Shown: in pieces, positions 14,939-20,018 of the stretch
Numbering within the stretch: position 1 is the stretch's first letter
Layout: every line of letters begins with the position of its first letter
Assembly: GCA_027451785.1 (NCBI GenBank)
Contig: DAIDIS010000043.1
Location: 1 to 20,018, forward strand
Direction of reading: 5' to 3'
Length of the DNA stretch: 20,018 nucleotides
Origin: Acidimicrobiales bacterium
GTDB lineage: Bacteria; Actinomycetota; Acidimicrobiia; Acidimicrobiales; JAKAVM01
Notes under the pieces: model-generated
The model's input: the letters and a program-made list of their open reading frames with translations, nothing else
What the model was told of the DNA's origin: nothing
The model's database searches: none
Program-made: the position numbers and the translations under genes

Positions 14939-14974
14939 GGGCCGGACCGGCAGGTAACTTGCAGGTCTCGGCCC
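14939..14974 (+). other. Long imperfect hairpin between fliL and fliM
   Basis: GGGCCG (14939-14944) pairs with CGGCCC (14969-14974), GACC (14945-14948) with GGTC (14964-14967) past a single bulged base, and GCAGG (14950-14954) with CTTGC (14958-14962) around a 3-nt loop. This is about 15 base pairs in 36 nt. No T-run follows, so it is not a classical terminator. It may be an mRNA stability or processing element dividing stator from C-ring genes. Confidence 0.5.
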
Positions 14975-15008
14975 TCGTTGGTGCCCAAGAAGCGAAAAGT
15001 AAGGAATT

Positions 15009-15974
15009 TTGTCAACCATAATCTCGGATCAATTATCGTCCGGGCTCGCGGGATCAGGGTCCAGGGGGGGCTCCCAGAAGCACGCAGTACGAAAATACGA
15101 TTTTAGGGAGCCCGAGGGCTTCGATCGCTCCCACCTGCGCTCCCTGCACTCCGCCTTCGACGTGTTTGTGCGCTTGGCCGGTGGATCATTGACCGGAGCT
15201 TTGAGGACGCCGGTTCATGTCAGGGTACGCGACATCCGGCAATCGACCTGGGAGGAGTTCGCCAAGGCCGCTGAGTCCCCATCTCATCTGGTGGTGTTCA
15301 ACCTCTCGCCACTTCCGGGTAAAGCAATCCTCTACGTTCCGCTGGCCCTGGCGATGGCGGTGGTGGATATGCGATTGTCCGGGACGGGAATCGGCGACTT
15401 CCCCGTCCGTCCGCTCACCGAGATTGAGGACGTACTGGTTTCGACCGTTACGGATGACTTGATCGGCGAGCTTGTAAACGCGCTGGCTCCTTACCTTATG
15501 GTGAGTCCCTCAGTAAGCCAGAAGGCTTCAGATACTGACCTATTGCAGGCAGTGATACCGTCCGGAGTCTGTGCAGTTGCCGAGTTCGAGGTGAGGATCG
15601 GAGAAGGCGAACCCTTCCGGGCGGCGATTTGTGCGCCCTATCAATTCGTTAGGCCGATCGTGGAAGCGATTGAGCGGAAGGACGTGCTGGCCCGAGGATC
15701 GGAAGATGACAAGGACTCGGCTCTTTTGCCATCGCTTCTAGGCGTCGCTCTTCCGGTCTCCATTCAATTTCAAGGAGTGAAGCTGACGCCATTGGAAGTG
15801 GCGTCGTTGACATCCGGCGACGTGATACCCCTGAAACACAGGCCTGACCGGCCACTCACGATGACAGTCGGCGGGGAACGTTGCTTCTCGGTTATTCCGA
15901 CCAAGGTTCGAAGGAGACTGGCAGCCTTGATAGTCGACTCGGAGAAGCGTCGGCAACGAGACCAATCACAATAA
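15009..15974 (+). CDS. fliM: Flagellar motor switch protein FliM
   Basis: FliM forms the wall of the C-ring, binds FliG and FliN and normally binds phosphorylated CheY. The start must be TTG 15009, because an in-frame TAA at 15000-15002 closes the frame upstream; AAGGA lies at 15001-15005. The 321-residue protein shows RKYDFREPEGFDRSHLRSLH (28-47), the FliM opening of the CheC-like middle domain, and a C-terminal SpoA domain with LGVALPVSIQFQGVKLTPLE and GDVIPLKH. The usual N-terminal CheY-binding peptide (LSQDEIDALL) is replaced by ISDQLSSGL. The middle-domain GGxG motif reads SGTG (124-127). Identity is secure from domain order and the adjacent fliN. Confidence 0.93.
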   Translation: MSTIISDQLSSGLAGSGSRGGSQKHAVRKYDFREPEGFDRSHLRSLHSAFDVFVRLAGGSLTGALRTPVHVRVRDIRQSTWEEFAKAAESPSHLVVFNLSPLPGKAILYVPLALAMAVVDMRLSGTGIGDFPVRPLTEIEDVLVSTVTDDLIGELVNALAPYLMVSPSVSQKASDTDLLQAVIPSGVCAVAEFEVRIGEGEPFRAAICAPYQFVRPIVEAIERKDVLARGSEDDKDSALLPSLLGVALPVSIQFQGVKLTPLEVASLTSGDVIPLKHRPDRPLTMTVGGERCFSVIPTKVRRRLAALIVDSEKRRQRDQSQ

Positions 15975-15976
15975 GG

Positions 15977-16006
15977 CGTAACAACTCGTAACAAGCGACT
16001 TATGCT
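15977..16006 (+). promoter_or_regulatory. Direct repeat and possible promoter upstream of fliN
   Basis: CGTAACAA occurs twice (15977-15984 and 15987-15994), offset by exactly 10 nt, one DNA turn. A TATGCT box (16001-16006) lies 17 nt after GTAACA (15978-15983), which matches four of six bases of a TTGACA-type -35 box. Transcription would begin close to 16013. The match is modest and the promoter is inferred only. Confidence 0.3.
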
Positions 16007-16027
16007 CAATACATGGGAGAAAACGAA

Positions 16028-16369
16028 ATGGAAACTGAGATCCTCGAAGACGCAGTCGAAGTAGGGCCGAGCGCAGGCTCGTCGGCCGGCCAGGCTGGAC
16101 TTGGCAAAGCACACGCCCGGCCTCTGGAGTTCCTCCACGGCGTGGAGATGGACGTGTCTGTACAGCTCGGCACTACAAAAATGAAAATGCGAGATCTTCT
16201 GGAAGTCCAGATCGGCTCGATAGTAGAGCTCGATAGGGCAGCCGGCAGTCCCGTCGATGTACTCGTGAACGGCGCCCTCATCGCCAAGGGAGAGGTCGTC
16301 GTCGTAGATGACGAGTTCGCAGTCAGGATCACCGAAGTGATAGATGCCACTGAAGGTGGTGGCGCATAG
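16028..16369 (+). CDS. fliN: Flagellar motor switch protein FliN
   Basis: FliN forms the base of the C-ring and docks FliH. The 113-residue product contains a single SpoA domain: ARPLEFLHGVEMDVSVQLGT, TKMKMRDLLEVQIGSIVELD, then SPVDVLVNGALIAKGEVVVV and DEFAVRITEVI, all classic FliN. ATG 16028 has GGGAGA (16015-16020) 7 nt upstream and is preferred. ATG 16013 is in frame and could serve if the transcript is leaderless. The N-terminal 25 residues are Glu/Ala/Gly-rich and variable. No CheC domain is fused, unlike Bacillus FliY. fliO starts directly after the stop. Confidence 0.95.
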   Translation: METEILEDAVEVGPSAGSSAGQAGLGKAHARPLEFLHGVEMDVSVQLGTTKMKMRDLLEVQIGSIVELDRAAGSPVDVLVNGALIAKGEVVVVDDEFAVRITEVIDATEGGGA

Positions 16370-16891
16370 ATGGCGCATACTCCTTCGTCTGCTGACCTCA
16401 TTTATAAGTTCATTCTGGGGATGGCTCTGGTAATTGGGCTTTTGGCACTGTTGTCGAAATACGGCAAAGGGCGTTTGCCTTTTGCCTCGAAATCCCGCAG
16501 AAACGGCCAGATCGAAGTGATTTCCCGCCAGCAACTGACCAAAGGCGCATCCGTAGCAGTAGTGGACGTCGCAGGGAAAAGTTTCCTGGTGGGGATAACT
16601 CCCCAAGGGGTATCACTACTCTCCGAAGTTGACTTAGGACAAAGGGAGGCGGCATCACCCAGTTACGATGGTCCCGGGGTTAGCATCGGAAACAATAATT
16701 TCGGCTCAAGTGATGACGGCAGAACGCCGATATTCCGGTCGGGAACGAAGTTCGATTTGTCTCAATTGGACAATTCGGACGGCAGCTTGGGAAGCCAATG
16801 GATGGCTGACCAAAGTAGGGGTACCAACCCGTTCAATGCATGGATGACGAAGTTAGATCAGCTCCGAGAGTTGACGGTACGCAAGTCCTAG
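16370..16891 (+). CDS. fliO: Flagellar biosynthesis protein FliO
   Basis: FliO is the transient scaffold that helps FliP assemble into the export gate. The 173-residue protein has one membrane helix at about 10-29 (YKFILGMALVIGLLALLSKY). A small cytoplasmic beta domain with the family motif follows: GQIEVISRQQLTKGASVAVV then KSFLVGITPQGVSLLSEVDL. The remaining 80 residues are polar, Asp/Ser/Asn-rich and unconserved. Its ATG touches the fliN stop (TAG-ATG). It lies before fliP as expected, though separated from it by a structured 108-nt leader. Confidence 0.9.
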   Translation: MAHTPSSADLIYKFILGMALVIGLLALLSKYGKGRLPFASKSRRNGQIEVISRQQLTKGASVAVVDVAGKSFLVGITPQGVSLLSEVDLGQREAASPSYDGPGVSIGNNNFGSSDDGRTPIFRSGTKFDLSQLDNSDGSLGSQWMADQSRGTNPFNAWMTKLDQLRELTVRKS

Positions 16892-16999
16892 ACGTTGCCT
16901 AGGGCCGAGAGAAAGCTCCGAAAGGGGTAACTCCAAGCCAGGCTACGTTTCCGAGGCAAATTGCGCCCCGCCTCCTCTCCTAGGAGGCGAGATACATCC
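16892..16999 (+). promoter_or_regulatory. Structured fliP leader with sequestered RBS, candidate riboswitch
   Basis: The RBS AGGAGG (16982-16987) lies inside a perfect 8-bp hairpin: CGCCTCCT (16969-16976) with AGGAGGCG (16982-16989), loop CTCCT. An upstream GAGGC (16953-16957) can pair with GCCTC (16970-16974) and would free the RBS. The same GAGGC overlaps AGGCAA (16954-16959), which closes a helix with TTGCCT (16895-16900), extended by GG (16902-16903) with CC (16951-16952). Inside that helix is CTCC-GAAA-GGGG (16916-16927), a GNRA-capped stem. This gives two exclusive states, RBS closed or open. The GCAAACC and ACGCAAAGCC boxes of c-di-GMP-I riboswitches are not present, and I do not recognise another class. 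The switch function is inference. Confidence 0.5.
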
Positions 17000-17017
17000 A
17001 TGAAGATCTTTAGCTAG
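17000..17017 (+). other. Five-codon frame, apparent broken start of fliP
   Basis: ATG 17000 is 12 nt after AGGAGG (16982-16987) and reads MKIFS before an amber TAG at 17015-17017. The frame is exactly that of fliP, and the codons after the stop (GRKLLGTFLLAASPS) look like the rest of a Sec signal peptide, which FliP normally has. It may be the original fliP start disrupted by one nonsense change, a leader peptide, or a sequence error. Confidence 0.55.
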
Positions 17018-17029
17018 GGGCGCAAGCTG

Positions 17030-17716
17030 TTGGGTACTTTCCTGCTTGCCGCTTCGCCTTCAGTCACTGTCGACTTAGGGAACAGCCTCAACAAGCCTTC
17101 CCAGAGCATCGTCGTCATCTTGGCGGTGACCATTCTGTCGATTGCTCCGTCCATGCTCGTGATGCTGACGGGTTTCACCCGGATGATCATCGTCATGGGA
17201 TTGACCCGCCAGGCGATGGGATTGCAGACGACACCGCCGAACCAGGTACTGGCCGGATTGGCTCTCTTCTTTTCCTTGTTTGTTATGGCCCCCACGCTCT
17301 CTACGATCAACAAGGTTGCCGTCCAGCCGTACCTGAATGGAACGCTGAGCGCCCAACAGGCCTTCACCGCCGGCGAGGTACCGCTGAAGACCTGGCTGTT
17401 GAAGCAAACAGGTAAGCCCGAACTCACCATGGCTGAATCTGCGGCACATCAGTCCTTCAATGACCCGAGCAAGGCGCCTCTCACGACGGTGATCCCGGCC
17501 TTTTTGCTTTCGGAATTGAAGAGCGCGTTCATAATCGGGTTCGTCATTTTCATTCCGTTCCTGATAATCGATCTCCTGGTCAGTTCGACGCTGATGTCAA
17601 TGGGTGTGGTTATGTTGCCCCCGACCCTCGTTTCGCTGCCCTTCAAGATTCTCCTTTTCGTTATGGTCGACGGCTGGACGCTGGTTGTCCACTCACTCCT
17701 GACGAGTTTCAAATGA
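17030..17716 (+). CDS. fliP: Flagellar export gate protein FliP
   Basis: FliP is the main subunit of the FliPQR export gate in the inner membrane. The body is fully conserved: SQSIVVILAVTILSIAPSML, TGFTRMIIVMGLTRQAMGLQ, TTPPNQVLAGLALFFSLFVM, the long polar loop, then SELKSAFIIGFVIFIPFLII and LPFKILLFVMVDGWTLVV, with four membrane segments. The longest open start is TTG 17030 (228 residues), with AGGGG at 17016-17020 and 9-nt spacing; CTG 17027 is also possible. FliP usually begins with a cleaved signal peptide. Here that part seems encoded from ATG 17000 but is cut by TAG 17015. From 17030 only LGTFLLAA of the hydrophobic core remains. The gene ends with ATGA overlap onto fliQ. Confidence 0.92.
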   Translation: MGTFLLAASPSVTVDLGNSLNKPSQSIVVILAVTILSIAPSMLVMLTGFTRMIIVMGLTRQAMGLQTTPPNQVLAGLALFFSLFVMAPTLSTINKVAVQPYLNGTLSAQQAFTAGEVPLKTWLLKQTGKPELTMAESAAHQSFNDPSKAPLTTVIPAFLLSELKSAFIIGFVIFIPFLIIDLLVSSTLMSMGVVMLPPTLVSLPFKILLFVMVDGWTLVVHSLLTSFK

Positions 17717-17988
17717 ACGAGGCAACCGCAATCCATATGGCCACTCAAGCAATGGTGGTCACCGCAAAAATTGCAGCACCGATCCTTGCGGCCTCCCTTG
17801 TGGTGGGTTTGACCATCTCGATTTTTCAATCGATCACACAGATTCAGGAGTTCACGCTTACCTTCGTGCCAAAGCTGCTTGCGATAGCAGTTGTCGTTGT
17901 CGTCGCCGGGCACTGGATGATCGGTCAATTCATCGGCTACACAAGCTCGCTGTTCCAGCAGCTTCCACACCTCCTGTCGGCCGGTTAG
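17713..17988 (+). CDS. fliQ: Flagellar export gate protein FliQ
   Basis: FliQ wraps the FliP-FliR helix core of the export gate. The 91-residue length is exact for the family. It has two hydrophobic hairpin helices, TAKIAAPILAASLVVGLTIS and LLAIAVVVVVAGHWMIGQF, with the conserved FQSITQIQEFTLTFVPK between them. The start overlaps the fliP stop (ATGA), so translation is likely coupled; no strong separate RBS is visible. Confidence 0.95.
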   Translation: MNEATAIHMATQAMVVTAKIAAPILAASLVVGLTISIFQSITQIQEFTLTFVPKLLAIAVVVVVAGHWMIGQFIGYTSSLFQQLPHLLSAG

Positions 17989-18004
17989 CGGTGATGCGCG
18001 GCAG

Positions 18005-18781
18005 ATGAACAACACCCTCGCTCTGACTGCGTCGCCGGTTGCGCTTATCGCATTCTTTCTTGCGTTGGCGAGGGCGGTCGCTTGGGTTGCAACTGCGCCG
18101 CCATTCACCTCCTTGACGACTTCGCCGATGATCAGAGTTTCGTTGGCGGTCGGCCTTGCCCTTCTGGCATACCCGTCTGTTCCGGTTAGCCATGTCCCCA
18201 TGGACACGGCCACGTTCATCGGGGCGATATTGATCCAGGTCATCATGGGTGTCGCGTTGGGTATGGCAACCAAGCTTTTCTTCTCAGCAGTCGAGGCTGC
18301 GGGTGCGGTGACCGACTTGTTCGCGGGTATCAACCTCCCTCCTGCCCTGGACCCGCTGTCGGAAAATCAGGTTCCCTTGATCGGCTCGTTTTTCAACTTG
18401 GTCGCTACTGCATTGCTTTTCGCGTCGGGGCTCTATCTGGTACTGGTCAAGGGCTTCGTGAGCTCTTTTGGTGCCCTGGGAATGAAGATGACGTCTTTCC
18501 AGGACATCGCTCTCATCTTCTCGCAAGACATCGAGCGCTTCTTGGTGGCCACTCTTGAGATAGCAGCGCCAATTCTCGTAGTCCTCATCTGTGCCCAGGT
18601 GATCTTGGGTCTGGTCGCCAAGGCAGCGCCACAGTCGAACGTCTTTCTATTGGGTTTCCCCTTCCAGATTGCGCTGGCCCTCATCTCGGTTGCCCTAGGG
18701 CTCCGGGTACTCCCCCCATACGTATTCAACATCGTTGGGAACACCATTTCCGATGGCGTGAAATTCATGGGGCTGCAGTGA
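18005..18781 (+). CDS. fliR: Flagellar export gate protein FliR
   Basis: FliR completes the FliP5-Q4-R1 export gate and contacts FlhB. The 258-residue length is typical, and the protein is almost entirely membrane segments. Conserved stretches include ALARAVAWVATAPPFTSLTT, AGAVTDLFAGINLPPALDPL followed by SENQVPLIGSFFNLVATALL, and GLVAKAAPQSNVFLLGFPFQ. An in-frame TAG at 17987 limits the upstream start, and ATG 18005 is the only standard codon in that interval. The RBS is poor (GCGGCAG), so reinitiation after fliQ, whose stop is 16 nt upstream, is likely. Confidence 0.95.
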   Translation: MNNTLALTASPVALIAFFLALARAVAWVATAPPFTSLTTSPMIRVSLAVGLALLAYPSVPVSHVPMDTATFIGAILIQVIMGVALGMATKLFFSAVEAAGAVTDLFAGINLPPALDPLSENQVPLIGSFFNLVATALLFASGLYLVLVKGFVSSFGALGMKMTSFQDIALIFSQDIERFLVATLEIAAPILVVLICAQVILGLVAKAAPQSNVFLLGFPFQIALALISVALGLRVLPPYVFNIVGNTISDGVKFMGLQ

Positions 18782-18800
18782 TAGGCGCACTGGACAACCG

Positions 18801-18815
18801 GAGCCTCGAAGGCTC
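18801..18815 (+). other. Short perfect hairpin in the fliR-flhB gap
   Basis: GAGCCT (18801-18806) and AGGCTC (18810-18815) form a perfect 6-bp stem around CGA within the 94-nt gap. No T-run follows, so it is not an obvious terminator. The rest of the gap shows nothing I can assign. Confidence 0.35.
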
Positions 18816-18875
18816 GTTGGGAGATGCTTACCCGGAACACTTTGCGCTTACCTTAATGCGGGCTGGTAGAGCCTG

Positions 18876-19982
18876 ATGGCATTCGGTGACAAAGACCAGA
18901 AGGTCTTACCTCCTTCAGCGAAGCGGAAGAAGGAGGCGAGAGAGTCCGGAAAGATCCCACGCTCGCCAGACTTGTCGGGATGGATTTCGCTGTTCTTTGC
19001 GACAGTCATCATCGGGCCGTATTTCGGGTACGCGGAACGCAGGGTAATGGGCTTGATGGGGATGGTCCATCGAGTAATGAGCCATCCTGATCAAGGGGAT
19101 GCAATCAAGGTTTTTGAATATGGGCTCGGGACCTTCTTGGCGGTCATCGCTCCGCTGGCGGTTGGGATGCTCGTATTGGGAATCCTGGTGAACATTGCCC
19201 AAGTCGGCTTTGTATTCTCTCCCAAGGCTGCGGCCCCGAAGTGGTCGAAGATCAACCCGAAGAACGGCCTCAAAAGGCTCTTTTCGATTAAGGGCGTCTG
19301 GGAGGGCGGAAAGTCGTTTTCAAAGATCTTTGTGGTTGCCATCGTCTGCTACTTCACGATGAACAGCGTGATTCATACCGTGATAGGCGCGCGGCCGGTC
19401 AATTTGGAGCCACTACTGGCATTCACGGGGTCCAAGCTCGTATCGATGGCGAGATCTGTCGCTCTTGCGGGATTGGTCATCGCCGGTGCCGACTACATCT
19501 ACCAACGTCACTCGATAAACACGTCACTGAAAATGACTCGTCAAGAAGCCAAGGACGAGGCGAGACAATCCGAAGGAGACCCGATCATCAAGGGAAGAAT
19601 CCGCAGGGAGGCTTATCGGCTTTCCCGACTGAGGATGCTTGCCGCAGTTGCCCAGGCGGATGTAGTCATAACCAACCCTACTCACGTGGCCGTCGCCTTG
19701 AAGTACGAAAAGGACAAGTTCAAAGCCCCTGTAGTCGTCGCAAAAGGGGCAGACGAGGTTGCCATGAGGATCAAAGAGGAGGCATTCCTGCACGGGATTG
19801 CCGTAATCGAGGATCCACCGCTGGCCCGTGCAGTCCACGCGGCGTGCGAGCTCGGAGACGCCATCCCCAAGGAGCTCTACGTTGCGGTAGCTCGACTCCT
19901 CGCGTTCGTCTATTCGCTGACTTCGGAGGCGAAGGGTCTTGGCGTTGCCCATAGGAGAGCGTTTAGCGAGATGGGTCTGTGA
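18876..19982 (+). CDS. flhB: Flagellar export switch protein FlhB
   Basis: FlhB gates substrates of the export apparatus and switches from hook to filament proteins after autocleavage. The 368-residue protein opens with the Lys-rich KVLPPSAKRKKEARESGKIP typical of the family. It then has four membrane segments (about 34-50, 86-110, 150-170 and 185-205) and a charged linker with MTRQEAKDEARQSEGDPIIK. The cytoplasmic domain has the autocleavage motif NPTH at 267-270 (VVITNPTHVAVALKY) followed by VVAKGADEVAMRIKEEA. An in-frame TAG at 18867 fixes the ATG at 18876; the RBS is weak. A functional NPTH site fits the presence of FliK upstream. Confidence 0.97.
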   Translation: MAFGDKDQKVLPPSAKRKKEARESGKIPRSPDLSGWISLFFATVIIGPYFGYAERRVMGLMGMVHRVMSHPDQGDAIKVFEYGLGTFLAVIAPLAVGMLVLGILVNIAQVGFVFSPKAAAPKWSKINPKNGLKRLFSIKGVWEGGKSFSKIFVVAIVCYFTMNSVIHTVIGARPVNLEPLLAFTGSKLVSMARSVALAGLVIAGADYIYQRHSINTSLKMTRQEAKDEARQSEGDPIIKGRIRREAYRLSRLRMLAAVAQADVVITNPTHVAVALKYEKDKFKAPVVVAKGADEVAMRIKEEAFLHGIAVIEDPPLARAVHAACELGDAIPKELYVAVARLLAFVYSLTSEAKGLGVAHRRAFSEMGL

Positions 19983-20018
19983 GCCTTTTTGCTTTATTTT
20001 TCCGACAAATGTGCCGAT
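19983..20018 (+). other. 3' end of the window, T-rich, unassigned
   Basis: The last 36 nt are T-rich without a stem and do not form a terminator. flhA usually follows flhB in such clusters. ATG 20009 could be its start but only three codons are visible, so no call is made. Confidence 0.2.

Noticed and set aside
16892..16968. Identification of the fliP leader as a c-di-GMP-I riboswitch
   Set aside because: A GAAA-capped stem and an AAGCC block are present, but the conserved GCAAACC and ACGCAAAGCC elements are absent, so the class cannot be claimed.
17449..18333. Minus-strand open frame of 294 codons opposite fliP, fliQ and fliR
   Set aside because: It crosses three well-conserved genes and their boundaries and has no recognisable domain.
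19983..20018. T-rich tail after flhB as a terminator, and GCCGAT at the end as a sigma-28 -10 box
   Set aside because: There is no stem before the T-rich run, and no TAAA at the right distance from GCCGAT.

Overview
The window is one long flagellar operon, all on the + strand: flgB, flgC, fliE, fliF, fliG, fliH, fliI, fliJ, a cell-wall hydrolase gene, fliK, flgD, flgE, flbD (swrD), motA, motB, fliL, fliM, fliN, fliO, fliP, fliQ, fliR and flhB. I saw no credible minus-strand gene, tRNA, rRNA, insertion sequence or CRISPR array. Several features suggest a motile Gram-positive of the Actinobacteriota: the gene order, single-chain FlgE and compact FlgD, no outer-membrane ring genes, a NlpC/P60-SLT hydrolase between fliJ and fliK, GTG and TTG starts, and moderate-to-high GC (judged by eye). 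An acidimicrobial-type lineage would fit, but that is inference without a database search.

Layout. Positions 1-295 hold a highly structured leader in front of flgB. Positions 296-8014 encode the proximal rod and basal body (FlgB, FlgC, FliE, FliF), the rotor protein FliG, the export ATPase complex (FliH, FliI, FliJ) and a two-domain peptidoglycan hydrolase. Positions 8014-12149 encode hook assembly: length control (FliK), hook cap (FlgD) and hook (FlgE). Positions 12302-14911 encode the stator group (FlbD/SwrD, MotA, MotB, FliL). Positions 15009-16891 encode C-ring proteins FliM and FliN plus the export accessory protein FliO. Positions 17000-19982 encode the export gate FliP, FliQ, FliR and FlhB. 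The next expected gene, flhA, lies outside the window. Many junctions overlap by 1-17 nt (fliG/fliH, fliI/fliJ, fliJ/hydrolase, hydrolase/fliK, fliP/fliQ), which points to translational coupling. The larger gaps are before flgB, flgE, flbD, fliM, fliP and flhB.

The unexpected signals are mostly in those gaps. The fliP leader (16892-16999) has an RBS locked in a perfect 8-bp hairpin, a competing upstream strand, and a closed helix overlapping that competitor. This is the architecture of a translational riboswitch, but I do not recognise its class. Directly downstream, the in-frame ATG at 17000 opens what looks like the missing FliP signal peptide, broken at codon 6 by an amber TAG (17015-17017). 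The flgB leader has a perfect 9-bp strand covering its RBS, competing hairpins, and a terminator-like hairpin with a T6 run. Protein-level oddities are a roughly 84-residue Gly/Ser-rich tail on FliI, six degenerate MGSPN-type repeats in FliK, a FliM without a canonical CheY-binding peptide, and low-complexity tails on MotB and FlbD.
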